From assembly GCA_030679035.1 (NCBI GenBank), contig JAUXTH010000189.1, positions 216,014 through 280,013 on the forward strand: a stretch of DNA of 64,000 bases, read 5' to 3'. The stretch is from Methylobacter sp. Lineage in GTDB: Bacteria; Pseudomonadota; Gammaproteobacteria; Methylococcales; Methylomonadaceae. The number at the start of each line of letters is the position of its first letter. Position 1 is the stretch's first letter. This document shows, piece by piece, positions 34,279 to 43,751 of this stretch. The notes under the pieces are model-generated. The model did not search any database, was not told the DNA's origin, and worked only from the letters and a program-made list of their open reading frames with translations. A program made the translations under genes and the position numbers.

Positions 34279-35499
34279 ATGACCGATCGTTATGAAGTAA
34301 TTGTCGTCGGCGGCGGCATGGTGGGTGCGGCGACGGCTTGCGCGTTGGCGCATGGCGGCGTCAAGGTGGCGTTGCTGGAGCGGTTTAACCCGGAACGGCA
34401 CTGGCCGCCGGAGCCTATTGATATTCGCGTCTCCGCGCTAACCAAAGCCTCCCAGAACATACTGGAAATGTTGGGTGCATGGCCGGGCATGGTGCAACGC
34501 GGCGTTTGCGCTTACCGGGACATGCGGGTATGGGATGCCCGCGCCGATGGCGAATTGCATTTTGATTGCGCCGACACCGAATTTGATGAGCTAGGACACC
34601 TAGTCGAAAACAGGGTTACTGTTGCGGCCCTTTGGGATCAGCTGGACAGCTTGCCCTCGGCCACCTGCATTACCCCGGCAACAGTCGTCGATATGCAGCT
34701 TAACGAAAACGGCAGACAACTGCGCTTGGAAGACGGTCGGGTCCTTGAGGCCGATTTGGTGATTGCCGCCGACGGGCGCGACTCTGCATTAAGGGCGATG
34801 GCAGGCATAGCAGTGACTGGCTGGGAGTATCGCCAGGACGGTTTGGTCGCTACGGTAAGCACTGAAAAGAGCCATCAATTTACCGCGTGGCAACGGTTTC
34901 TGGATGAAGGGCCGCTGGCTTTTTTACCGCTGAAAAACGGGCAGTGTTCAATCGTTTGGACCTTGAGTTCTGCAACGTCAAAAACCTACCTGGCGCTTGC
35001 GGATCAAGACTTCCTACAAGTTCTGGAGCAAGCTTCGGGCGGCATTCTCGGCAAGATGCTGGATGTCGGTCCGCGCGCTGCATTTCCTTTGCGCTTCCAA
35101 TATGCGAACAGCTATATCGACCAGCGTTTCGCGCTGTGCGGCGATGCCGCTCACGCAATGCACCCTTTGGCCGGACAAGGCGTGAATGCCGGGCTGTTGG
35201 ATGCCGCAGCGATTGCGGAGCTGGTCATCCAAACCAAGCAGGACAAAAGACCTTTATCCAGCTCCCGCTTCCTGCGTCGTTACGAGCGCTGGCGTAAAGG
35301 CGATAACCTAGTGATGATGTCGAGCATGGATGTGTTGAACAAGACTTATGGCGTGAGCTCGCAGCCCTTGGTCGGCTTGCGCTCGGCAGGAATGAACTGG
35401 GTCAATAATTCGGCGCTGGTCAAGGCTTATTTTAACCGCTATGCGATGGGCTTACGGGACGATTTGCCCAAGCTGGCAAAAAAACAAATTTGCTGGTAA
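34279..35499 (+). CDS. ubiI: Ubiquinone biosynthesis hydroxylase UbiI/VisC
   Basis: This 406-aa paralogue of UbiH shares the FAD motifs (VVGGGMVGAATACAL, AADGRDSALRAMAG, GDAAHAMHPLAGQGVNAGLLD). In E. coli, UbiI adds the C5 hydroxyl in ubiquinone formation. It starts four bases after ubiH stops. The exact site specificity cannot be read from sequence alone. Confidence 0.85.
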   Translation: MTDRYEVIVVGGGMVGAATACALAHGGVKVALLERFNPERHWPPEPIDIRVSALTKASQNILEMLGAWPGMVQRGVCAYRDMRVWDARADGELHFDCADTEFDELGHLVENRVTVAALWDQLDSLPSATCITPATVVDMQLNENGRQLRLEDGRVLEADLVIAADGRDSALRAMAGIAVTGWEYRQDGLVATVSTEKSHQFTAWQRFLDEGPLAFLPLKNGQCSIVWTLSSATSKTYLALADQDFLQVLEQASGGILGKMLDVGPRAAFPLRFQYANSYIDQRFALCGDAAHAMHPLAGQGVNAGLLDAAAIAELVIQTKQDKRPLSSSRFLRRYERWRKGDNLVMMSSMDVLNKTYGVSSQPLVGLRSAGMNWVNNSALVKAYFNRYAMGLRDDLPKLAKKQICW

Positions 35500-35708
35500 G
35501 CATAGGGTTTTTGAACTTAAGTATCGGACAGGTTTGCAGTTTTTCGAATTAGAATTTTCCCTGCGCACTGGCTTCTGGTATATTCCGCCTCTAGCGATAA
35601 GGTTTGCCTACATGGACAGATTTCGCTCTTGCTTTGCTTGCGGCCGGCAGCGCTTAGTTTCAAAGCGGTGAAGAAAAAAAATTAACTTAAATGAGGTGGA
35701 GAGCCATT

Positions 35709-36278
35709 ATGACTGAAGGGTTGTTTATATTAACTACTATTTTTGTTGCCTATATTGTTTATGCAATCATAGACGAACAGAAAACAACTGCTAAATCCAA
35801 AGCGCCAGCGGCAAAACCTGAAGCACAGGCAGCAGCCGAGAAACAAGCAAAACCCCAGGTTGCCGTTGCAAAAGAAAAACCGGCCGTAAACAAGCCTGTT
35901 GCAGCTAAAACTGTTGCACCTAAAGCTGAGGCAACTAAAGCAGCACCGGCTAAACCGGCGGTAACCAAAGCGGCTGCACCTGCTGCACCTAAGGCAGCCG
36001 CAAAACCTGAGGCAACTAAAGCCAAACCGGCGGCTGCTAAAAAAGCCACTGCTGCCGCAGCCTCCGCACCGAGTGCAGGATTAAAGGATCCAAAAACAGG
36101 TGAGGTTGCCACGGCGTATAGCAATTACCGATTCACCAAGCGCTGGATAAAAGACGCATTGGTTGCAGAAGGTTTGTTGGATAAGGTCTATACCGCTAAT
36201 GAGCTGAATGCTGAGACTGACGCGAAAATCAAAACGGCGATAGCAAAGCTGGAAGCCATGAGCAAATATAAGGCTTAG
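35709..36278 (+). CDS. Membrane-anchored Ala/Lys/Pro-rich protein
   Basis: This 189-aa protein has one N-terminal membrane helix (GLFILTTIFVAYIVYAII), then about 100 residues of repeated Ala-Lys-Pro-Thr low complexity (AKPAATKAA-like units, histone H1-like), and a C-terminal folded part of about 60 residues (DPKTGEVATAYSNYRFTKRWIKDALVAEGLL). ATG 35709 has AGGTGGAG upstream, deciding against the earlier ATG 35691. The basic middle may bind nucleic acid or the cell wall. I do not know the family. Confidence 0.75.
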   Translation: MTEGLFILTTIFVAYIVYAIIDEQKTTAKSKAPAAKPEAQAAAEKQAKPQVAVAKEKPAVNKPVAAKTVAPKAEATKAAPAKPAVTKAAAPAAPKAAAKPEATKAKPAAAKKATAAAASAPSAGLKDPKTGEVATAYSNYRFTKRWIKDALVAEGLLDKVYTANELNAETDAKIKTAIAKLEAMSKYKA

Positions 36279-36300
36279 GTTCAAGGTTCAAGGAATATTG

Positions 36301-36330
36301 AAGGGGAGGCTCTGTGGTCTCCCCTTTTTA
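36301..36330 (+). terminator. Intrinsic terminator
   Basis: AAGGGGAG and CTCCCCTT form a perfect 8-pair stem around a 10-base loop, followed by TTTATT. It ends the Ala/Lys-rich gene. Confidence 0.85.
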
Positions 36331-36429
36331 TTGAGCGTCAAAACCCCTTTATCCTAATCGTTTCGTTTAAATAATAAGCTTTCAAAGAGGATTAGGTATC
36401 GGTATGGTTTTTCGCCTTTCGCCTTGCAC

Positions 36430-37776
36430 CTAATTATCCATATCAAGTTTTTTCAATCGGTAGCGTAGCGATCTGGACGATAGCCCCAGCTGTTTGGCGG
36501 CGGCCGTTTGGTCCCATTGATTTTCTTCCAGCGCAACGGTGATGGCTTTTTTTTCTATTCTTTCGAGATGATTTTCCAGTGATCCCAACGCCGGGTCAAA
36601 ATCCTGCGACTTGGCAACATGATGTATATCTATCGGCAGGTTTAAATCATCAATCTCAATGCAGTTGCCGTCATACAGGGCAAGGGCTCTTTCGAGGATA
36701 TTTTCGAGTTCGCGGACATTGCCCGGAAAAGTGTACCGTTGCAAGGCCGCTAATGCGGATACGGACAAGCTCGGTCTGTCCGGTTTATTGGCACCGGTCA
36801 GTTTGGCTAATATATGATCGACAAGGGCGGGTATATCGCCAGGCCGCTCACGTAAGGATGGGACATGAAGATCGATAACATTGATGCGATAATATAAATC
36901 CTGCCTGAAACTGCCGTCCCGAACCATATCGTTAAGGTTTTTATGGGTGGCGCTGAGTAAACGAATATCGACCTGAATTTCCTGCTGATCTCCAACCGGG
37001 CGAATTCTTTTTTCCTGTATGGCGCGCAGTAATTTGACTTGCAGGGACAGCGGCAAGTCGGCGACTTCATCAAGAAACAAGGTGCCGCCTTCTGCAGCCT
37101 GGAATAAGCCTTTTTTATCGCTGAGCGCGCCGGTAAAGCTGCCTTTTTTATGACCGAAAAACTCGCTTTCCATCAGCTCGTGCGGGATGGCTCCGCAGTT
37201 AATCGCGACAAAAGCATGGTCGCTACGGGAGCTTTGCTGATGAATTAACCGTGCAACCAGCTCTTTGCCTGAGCCCGATTCGCCGCTGATATAGACCGGC
37301 GCCTGACTGCGGGCGAGCTTGCCTATTTTTGCCCTGATCTCCTGCATGATTAAGGATTCGCCCAGCAGCGTGTGGCGGGATCGCCTTTCTTTAGTGGGGC
37401 TTGTTGCATCGGAAAGTTTTAATGCATTGTTAACCAGCAGCCTGAGTGCGGGCAGGTCAACCGGCTTGGACACAAAATCGAAAGCGCCTTTTTTCATTGC
37501 CAATATCGCCGACTCCATGTTGCCGTGCGCGGTAATAACGGCAACCGGCAGCGGAGCAGGCAATGTTTGTATAAAGTCAACCAGATCCAGGCCGTTGCCG
37601 TCAGGCAGTTTCATGTCGGTCAGGCAAAGATCGAAGGACTTTTGCTGTAATAAGGTCTTGGCGCCGGCAACATTTTCAGCGCAGCAAGTCTGAATATTCA
37701 TCCTGTTAAGGGTGATTTCCAACAGCTCGCGAATATCGGGTTCGTCGTCTACAATCAATGCCAGTGGTTTATTCAT
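36430..37776 (-). CDS. pilR: Sigma-54-dependent response regulator PilR
   Basis: This 448-aa NtrC-family protein has a receiver domain (1-120, Asp in [13 protein letters not shown]), AAA+ domain with GESGSGKE and GSFTGA loop, and a Fis-type helix-turn-helix ending ([19 protein letters not shown]). PilR activates type IV pilin transcription with PilS, whose gene overlaps its start by four bases. The assignment rests on the pairing with a multi-span membrane kinase and the characteristic receiver sequence; no pilin gene is in the window. Confidence 0.88.
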   Translation of the reverse strand: MNKPLALIVDDEPDIRELLEITLNRMNIQTCCAENVAGAKTLLQQKSFDLCLTDMKLPDGNGLDLVDFIQTLPAPLPVAVITAHGNMESAILAMKKGAFDFVSKPVDLPALRLLVNNALKLSDATSPTKERRSRHTLLGESLIMQEIRAKIGKLARSQAPVYISGESGSGKELVARLIHQQSSRSDHAFVAINCGAIPHELMESEFFGHKKGSFTGALSDKKGLFQAAEGGTLFLDEVADLPLSLQVKLLRAIQEKRIRPVGDQQEIQVDIRLLSATHKNLNDMVRDGSFRQDLYYRINVIDLHVPSLRERPGDIPALVDHILAKLTGANKPDRPSLSVSALAALQRYTFPGNVRELENILERALALYDGNCIEIDDLNLPIDIHHVAKSQDFDPALGSLENHLERIEKKAITVALEENQWDQTAAAKQLGLSSRSLRYRLKKLDMDN

Positions 37777-39401
37777 AGGTCAATTATGGTTTGTTCCGCA
37801 TTCAACAAGCAGAGCCGGAAACAGCTCCGGTTATCGTTGGTTAAATAATAGCTCAATTTCGCCTGATTTAATTCGGCTAATTCTTTCGAGATATAAAGCC
37901 CCAATCCGGTGCCGCTGGAAGATGTGGTAAAGAAGGGTTCAAACAGCTGGCTCTGGTGTTCACGGCTGATGCCGGAACCGTTATCGATGATCTCTATGCA
38001 GGGAGCCTGTTGCAGGGCAAAAGCGCATATAGCTATTGGCCCTGTTTCCGGCTTGCCGTATTTCAGCGCATTTCGACACAGGTTGCCCAGAATTTGCCTT
38101 AAATGACCGGGATCTATCAGCGCACATAAGGGTTCATCTGGGTACGAAAGCTTGAATGCGTCAATATCAACGGCATGTTCCAGCGTGAAATTTTTCAGGT
38201 AATTGTCCAGCCAGGGCTTTAGATGGATTTTTTCCCGTCTTGAGTCGGTTCTTCTGGAAAGCTGCAAAATATCTTCAATGATATGGTTGACGCGGACTGA
38301 GTGGGTCTGGATGATTTCTGTCAGCCGCCGATCCTGAACGGATAGCAGCGGATTTTCAAAGAGCAATTGTCCTGCGTGACTGATAGCGCCTAGCGGGTTA
38401 CGTATTTCATGGGCAATACTAGCGGTGAGCCTCCCCAGCGAGGCGAGTTTGCTTTGCTGCACCTGCTGATTATAAAGCGCGATATCCTCAAGGATAATCA
38501 TGTAAAAAAACTCATGACCGGTCGGCAGGGGCATGAATCGGCAATGAATGTCGGATTGATTCGGCAGTTGCAGCAGTACCAGATTCTGTTCGGGATTGGA
38601 TAGCCAGGTTTGAAAAGCTTCAGTCAAATGATACGAAATATCGCCTAGCTTGACCGGCAGTGCCGCTAAATTTACCAGCCGCAATGCAGATTCATTGGCC
38701 ATCTGAATGGCCTGCAACTTGTTGGCGATAATGATGCCCGATTGTAGATGCTGGATAATATATTTGTTGAGGTCTTCCAGTTTGGTGATGGTTTGCTGCT
38801 GTTGGTCAGCAAGCTGGAATATCTGCTCGCTACGTTTTGCGAGGATATATGACAGCAAGGCAATGGTGAAAAATGCAGCGCCCAGCATTCCGGCATTGGC
38901 ATAAGAGGTCGAATCAAAGCTGTGCGTGTAATCGGCAACAACTTGTTCGGTCAACACGGACAAACTGGCCAGGGCGGCAAATAACATCGCGCAGCGGCCG
39001 CCGATTAACAACCCGCCTGCGGCTATGGATACAGCAAGCAGTGTGCCCATGCCGCTGTTAATGCCGCCTGAGGCATGCATGATCAAGGTGAGGATGATTA
39101 TGTCGGTAAAAATGAGCAGCTGCGCTTGTGTGGTATAGCTGGTGAGTCGCCAGGTTATGCAGATGCCGGATAGGATTGAGAGCATCAAGTAGCTTTGGCT
39201 ACTGTAAACGAATAATTGGCTGTCGTAAGTGCCGAGTAATGAAGCATCCGTGGAACTGTAAAACAGCGTGACAAACAGGCCGGCCAGGATGAGTCGATAG
39301 CCTAAAAAAACTTTTAGCAACAGCCAGGCTTGTCGTGCCGGAATGCCGTAGCCTTTGGAGAACGGGCAGGGAAAGATGGTTTCGTTGGTATTTGGCGGCA
39401 T
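37773..39401 (-). CDS. pilS: Membrane sensor histidine kinase PilS
   Basis: This kinase of about 542 aa has six hydrophobic segments in its N-terminal part (about 25-195), a PAS-like region, the HisKA motif SIAHEIRNPLGAISHAGQ and a HATPase domain (DNGSGISREHQSQLFEPFF, GTGLGLYI). It is the partner of PilR. I chose ATG 39401 (MPPNTNETIF) rather than the frame opening at 39470, because extra residues would not resemble the family. Confidence 0.85.
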   Translation of the reverse strand: MPPNTNETIFPCPFSKGYGIPARQAWLLLKVFLGYRLILAGLFVTLFYSSTDASLLGTYDSQLFVYSSQSYLMLSILSGICITWRLTSYTTQAQLLIFTDIIILTLIMHASGGINSGMGTLLAVSIAAGGLLIGGRCAMLFAALASLSVLTEQVVADYTHSFDSTSYANAGMLGAAFFTIALLSYILAKRSEQIFQLADQQQQTITKLEDLNKYIIQHLQSGIIIANKLQAIQMANESALRLVNLAALPVKLGDISYHLTEAFQTWLSNPEQNLVLLQLPNQSDIHCRFMPLPTGHEFFYMIILEDIALYNQQVQQSKLASLGRLTASIAHEIRNPLGAISHAGQLLFENPLLSVQDRRLTEIIQTHSVRVNHIIEDILQLSRRTDSRREKIHLKPWLDNYLKNFTLEHAVDIDAFKLSYPDEPLCALIDPGHLRQILGNLCRNALKYGKPETGPIAICAFALQQAPCIEIIDNGSGISREHQSQLFEPFFTTSSSGTGLGLYISKELAELNQAKLSYYLTNDNRSCFRLCLLNAEQTIIDL

Positions 39402-39533
39402 GTTCGTTTTTAAAATGGCGTTTTGCAGGGACTTCGTTAAAATGCTCAGTAACGCCCTTAATCGTAGCATTTAGTTGTCATCTGTGTGTGAAAAATACCC
39501 GCCGTCCCTTACCGGTCAATCAAGGAGTCATAA

Positions 39534-40700
39534 ATGAATATTCATGAGTATCAGGCTAAACAGCTGTTTTTGCACTACGCGATACCGGTGCCTGACGGTA
39601 AGCAGGCGACGACGCCGGAAAGAGCCGAGCAGGTTGCCGAAGAATTGGGCGGTGACGGTTGGGTGGTTAAAGCGCAGGTTCATGCAGGTGGCCGGGGAAA
39701 GGTTGGCGGCGTAAAGCTGGCCAAAAGTCCGGCGGAAGTGGCCGAGTTCAGTCGGGATATGCTTGGAAAACGGCTGGTTACCAAGCAGACCGGTGCGGAA
39801 GGCTTGCCGATCAACTCATTGCTGATCGAAAAAACCTACCCGATCAAACGCGAGTTATATTTGAGCGTACTGGTCGACCGGGGCAGCGAGCGCATTATTT
39901 TTATCGCCTCGGCAGCGGGCGGCATGGATATAGAAACCGTCGCTCACGAAACACCCGAACAGATTATCTCGGTGCCCGTCCATCCTGCCGCAGGTCTTCA
40001 AGGCTACCAATGCCGGAAGGTCGCCTACGCATTGGGACTCAAAGGAGCACAGATCAAAGCCTTGGGGAAAATCATGCAAGGCTTGTACGACCTGTTTTTA
40101 GCCAAGGACGCCAGTCAGATCGAGATTAATCCGTTGATAGAAACCGACAGCGGCGAGCTGATAGCGCTGGATGCCAAGATCAATTTCGATGATAACGCGG
40201 TAGAAGCGCATCCCGATATAAGGGCGATGAAAGACGCCGACCAGGAAGATGAAAAAGAAAACAAAGCCCAGCAATTCGGGCTGAATTACATCACCCTGGA
40301 AGGCAATATCGGCTGCATGGTCAACGGTGCGGGGCTCGCGATGGCGACGATGGATCTGGTCAAACTCAAAGGCGGGCAACCGGCCAATTTCCTGGATGTC
40401 GGGGGCGGCACCAGCGTTGAAAAAGTCTGCGAGGCGTTCAAGCTGATCCTGTCGGATCATAGCGTCAAAGCGGTCTTGGTGAATATTTTCGGCGGCATCG
40501 TCCAGTGCGACATTATCGCGGCGGGCATCTTGGCCGCCGTCGAACAAGTTCACGTTGCGGTGCCTGTGGTGGTGCGCCTGGAAGGCACCAATGCCGAACA
40601 GGGCCGGGCTTTGCTGAGCAACACCGGATTGAATCTTTATGCGGCGGATGATTTGGCGCACGCCGCAGAACAAGTCGTAGCATTGGCGGAGGCCGCATGA
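39534..40700 (+). CDS. sucC: Succinyl-CoA ligase beta subunit
   Basis: This 388-aa subunit has the ATP-grasp fold ([30 protein letters not shown]) and the nucleotide- and CoA-side motifs ([36 protein letters not shown]). It catalyses the substrate-level phosphorylation step of the TCA cycle. The closely related malate thiokinase beta subunit (MtkA) of serine-cycle methylotrophs is an alternative; no serine-cycle gene lies nearby, so I prefer sucC. Good ribosome site AAGGAG. ATGA overlap with sucD. Confidence 0.85.
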   Translation: MNIHEYQAKQLFLHYAIPVPDGKQATTPERAEQVAEELGGDGWVVKAQVHAGGRGKVGGVKLAKSPAEVAEFSRDMLGKRLVTKQTGAEGLPINSLLIEKTYPIKRELYLSVLVDRGSERIIFIASAAGGMDIETVAHETPEQIISVPVHPAAGLQGYQCRKVAYALGLKGAQIKALGKIMQGLYDLFLAKDASQIEINPLIETDSGELIALDAKINFDDNAVEAHPDIRAMKDADQEDEKENKAQQFGLNYITLEGNIGCMVNGAGLAMATMDLVKLKGGQPANFLDVGGGTSVEKVCEAFKLILSDHSVKAVLVNIFGGIVQCDIIAAGILAAVEQVHVAVPVVVRLEGTNAEQGRALLSNTGLNLYAADDLAHAAEQVVALAEAA

Positions 40701-41563
40701 GCATTTTAATCGACAAAGACACCAAAGTGATTTGCCAGGGCTTCACCGGCAAACAAGGCACCTTTCATTCCCAGCAAGCGCTGGACTACGGCACCCGATT
40801 AGTCGGAGGCGTGACCCCGGACCGCGGCGGCGAAACGCATTTGGGTTTGCCGGTGTTCAACACTGTACAGGATGCCGTCAGCGGCACCGGAGCGACGGCC
40901 AGCGTCATTTACGTGCCGCCTTTTTACGCTGCCGACGCGATTCTGGAAGCGGTCGATGCCGGGATTAAACTGATCGTCTGCATCACCGAAGGCATACCCA
41001 TATTGCAAATGCTGCGCGTTAAGGCGGCGATGGTTGGAACCGGCGCGTTGTTAATCGGCCCCAACTGCCCCGGCGTCATTACCCCCGGCGCATGCAAAAT
41101 CGGCATCATGCCCGGCCATATTCACCTGCCCGGATCAATCGGCATCGTGTCGCGTTCAGGCACGTTGACTTATGAATCCGTGCATCAAACCACCGCGCAA
41201 GGCTTGGGGCAAAGCACTTGCGTCGGCATCGGCGGTGACCCTATCCACGGCATGAATTTCGTCGACGTGCTGAGCCGTTTCCAGACCGACGGTCAAACCA
41301 AAGGCATTGTGATGGTCGGTGAAATCGGCGGCGGCGAAGAAGAGGATGCGGCGGAATACATTAAAGCGCATGTCACTAAGCCCGTAGTTGCGTATATCGC
41401 AGGGCAAACCGCGCCTCCCGGAAAACGCATGGGCCATGCCGGAGCGATAGTCACCGGCGGCAAAGGCACGGCGGAAGGCAAAGTTGCCGCGCTTAAGGCG
41501 GCGGGGATTGAAGTGGTCAGTTCGCCGACCGATATCGGCGTGGCGATGAAAGGGTGTTTGTAA
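40697..41563 (+). CDS. sucD: Succinyl-CoA ligase alpha subunit
   Basis: This 288-aa subunit binds CoA through its Rossmann domain ([15 protein letters not shown]) and carries the phosphorylated histidine in [18 protein letters not shown] (about 246). The [11 protein letters not shown] and [12 protein letters not shown] motifs are intact. Malate thiokinase MtkB is the alternative, as for the beta subunit. Confidence 0.87.
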   Translation: MSILIDKDTKVICQGFTGKQGTFHSQQALDYGTRLVGGVTPDRGGETHLGLPVFNTVQDAVSGTGATASVIYVPPFYAADAILEAVDAGIKLIVCITEGIPILQMLRVKAAMVGTGALLIGPNCPGVITPGACKIGIMPGHIHLPGSIGIVSRSGTLTYESVHQTTAQGLGQSTCVGIGGDPIHGMNFVDVLSRFQTDGQTKGIVMVGEIGGGEEEDAAEYIKAHVTKPVVAYIAGQTAPPGKRMGHAGAIVTGGKGTAEGKVAALKAAGIEVVSSPTDIGVAMKGCL

Positions 41564-41721
41564 GCCCATCCTGATCTGGGCAAACAGCCAGACCTTCTAG
41601 GGTTTAAACTTCGGAAAGTCTAATAATTCGCGTTGAGTTCCATTTAATTTGAAAGCCTTGAATTTCAAGAGAACATCTTAGTCAACAGACTGGTATATAT
41701 TGAACAGATTCTTATAAAAAT

Positions 41722-42999
41722 ATGGAAAAAATAATTTCTAAAATTACTACCAGAAATTACCGAAACTTGGTTAATGAAGATGGTGTTGCCTTAAATAACC
41801 TGAATATCTTAATCGGCTCAAATGGTTCTGGTAAAAGTAATCTGGTAGCTACACTGGAGTTTTTCAAAAACTGTTTAACACCCACTTCTGACTTGGATAG
41901 TAGAGGAATTACTGCGTTTCAAAATGCATTGTCCAAGCTTGGGTATAATATATTAGATGCCAGTATTAAAAGACCAGCGAAGGTAAGCTTTGAGTTCGAA
42001 TTCCCCAATATATGTTCAGTTAGTGAGACATTTGTTTTAACTCTTTATGTAGATAAAGTCGTATCTATTGCCGAAGAAATTTTTCAACATACAAAACCTA
42101 ACGGGGATTCAAGAATACCGTTCATTTATTATAAAAGCCATGATAAACAAGCTGGAATCGGCATGGTTTCTATTAACCATAAAAATAAAAGAGGTTCCAG
42201 TTTTCGACGGCTGGAGCATGTTCCTGTTGACGAATTATCTTTATTAGCTATTCCAAAACTATTAACAGAACAAGGAACTTTTTATCCTGAGCAAGTTCCG
42301 TTATACAAGGTATATAGTGAACTGGGCGATATTATTAAAAAGTGGCAATTTTATAATGCCAATGATATGAATTTGGCAATAATTCGAAGTGAAAGACCCA
42401 AAATTGGCTCAAGTGATGTGATTCTTGCCAAATCAGGGGGAAACTTACCGGCAGTTTTAGACAATTTAACCAATCATATACAATATGGTGTTGATTTTGA
42501 TGAACGCATCAATAATGCGATGAAAGAAATATTGCCAATGACAAGGCGCATTAAAACCTCCAGAGAAGGTATGTCTCTAACGGTGCAATGGTACTTTGAA
42601 GGCATGGAAGTACCTTTTTATTTAGATGACATGTCAGACGGCACCGTACGCATGTTGTGTTGGGCAACAATCTTACACTCGCCCATACTGCCGACATTAT
42701 TGGTCATTGACGAACCTGAGTTGAGTTTGCATATCGCATGGATGGGGATTTTAGCTAACTGGATCAAACAAGCCTCGCAAAAAACACAGATTATTATTTC
42801 AACGCATAGTCCCGACTTATTGGATTACTTTACCGATTGCGCTGCCGATGTGATTTGTTTTGAAAAGACTCAGCCGAAAGGACATTTTAAAGCGCAAAAA
42901 CTGCCTGAAGCGATCATAAAAGACAAAATAGCGGAGGGCTGGCAATTGGGTGATTTATATCGAAGCGGCGATGATATTATCGGGGGTTGGCCTTGGTGA
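41722..42999 (+). CDS. AAA-family ATPase of a putative two-gene defence module
   Basis: This 425-aa protein has an SMC/OLD-like ATPase (AAA_21-type): Walker A GSNGSGKS (32-39), a signature-like SDGTVRML, Walker B TLLVIDEPELSLH and the switch His in IIISTHSPDLLDYF. In OLD-type systems such an ATPase controls a TOPRIM nuclease. Here the next gene, overlapping the stop (GTGA), is TOPRIM-like. The pair is visibly more A+T-rich than sucD and nadE around it, suggesting acquisition. No clear ribosome site precedes ATG 41722. Confidence 0.85.
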   Translation: MEKIISKITTRNYRNLVNEDGVALNNLNILIGSNGSGKSNLVATLEFFKNCLTPTSDLDSRGITAFQNALSKLGYNILDASIKRPAKVSFEFEFPNICSVSETFVLTLYVDKVVSIAEEIFQHTKPNGDSRIPFIYYKSHDKQAGIGMVSINHKNKRGSSFRRLEHVPVDELSLLAIPKLLTEQGTFYPEQVPLYKVYSELGDIIKKWQFYNANDMNLAIIRSERPKIGSSDVILAKSGGNLPAVLDNLTNHIQYGVDFDERINNAMKEILPMTRRIKTSREGMSLTVQWYFEGMEVPFYLDDMSDGTVRMLCWATILHSPILPTLLVIDEPELSLHIAWMGILANWIKQASQKTQIIISTHSPDLLDYFTDCAADVICFEKTQPKGHFKAQKLPEAIIKDKIAEGWQLGDLYRSGDDIIGGWPW

Positions 43000-43733
43000 T
43001 TTGGTTGCTTGCCGGCGGTGGAGAATCTGAATTAGGCGAACGGGAAGGCGATATAAGAGGCATCGTTCATTTTTTTGAAAAACATTTTCCCGATTTTACT
43101 TTTCACAGAATTACGCCTGTAAGAAATAAACGCCCCCCAGGTAGAGTCAGGCCTAATACCGTTAATGATGTACTGGGTAAAACAGGTAAAGACTTTGCTA
43201 AGCAAATTAAAGCCAAATTGGACGATAAGATTAAATATCAGAGTCCGCCCGATGCGATATTGATTTTGGATGATTTAGATTGCAGTTGTAATGTTGAAAG
43301 GAAAAGGCTATTTAACGATACCGTTAATCAAGCCGGAAACGGGGCATTCAAAGAGATCCGGCGGATTATCGGCTTTGCCGCACCTGAACTGGAAGCGTGG
43401 GTGATTGCGGATTGGGAGAATACCATCGCCAAACATATCGATTTTAGACAAAACCATAAAGCCATGCAGCATTGGTTGAACGATAAAGCCCTCTCTTTTG
43501 ATACGCCGGAAACATTCAGCTTTTACGATGAAAGTAAAAAATCCTGCCATGATAAACTTTCGGCGCTTTTGATTGAATCCTCGCAACAACATATAAATCA
43601 AACTGTTTATTCAAAAGCAAAGCATACGCCTTTTTTACTTCATGATTCTTTAAAGCCTGATGTTGTGGCTGGAAAATGTCCTATTTTCAGGGATTTTTTT
43701 ACTCAATTACAAAATTTAAGCCAAAAACCGTAA
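42996..43733 (+). CDS. TOPRIM-like nuclease partner of the AAA ATPase
   Basis: This 245-aa protein starts with a strand ending in AGGGESE, followed by ILILDDLDC and later GFAAPELEAWVIAD. The Glu, the Asp-x-Asp-like DDLD and the Glu-x-Trp resemble the catalytic layout of TOPRIM proteins such as DUF4276 and RloB families. GTG 42996 overlaps the TGA of the ATPase gene (GTGA), with a run of G serving as ribosome site. A TTG three codons earlier is possible. Family membership is inference from motifs; no search was run. Confidence 0.6.
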   Translation: MIWLLAGGGESELGEREGDIRGIVHFFEKHFPDFTFHRITPVRNKRPPGRVRPNTVNDVLGKTGKDFAKQIKAKLDDKIKYQSPPDAILILDDLDCSCNVERKRLFNDTVNQAGNGAFKEIRRIIGFAAPELEAWVIADWENTIAKHIDFRQNHKAMQHWLNDKALSFDTPETFSFYDESKKSCHDKLSALLIESSQQHINQTVYSKAKHTPFLLHDSLKPDVVAGKCPIFRDFFTQLQNLSQKP

Positions 43734-43751
43734 TACAAACTGTAACCTTCA

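Noticed and set aside
40098..40673. Long minus-strand frame inside sucC
   Set aside because: Antisense shadow of a clear conserved gene; codon bias fits sucC only.
39534..41563. sucC-sucD as malate thiokinase (mtkA-mtkB)
   Set aside because: Kept only as an alternative: motifs are shared, but no serine-cycle genes lie nearby.
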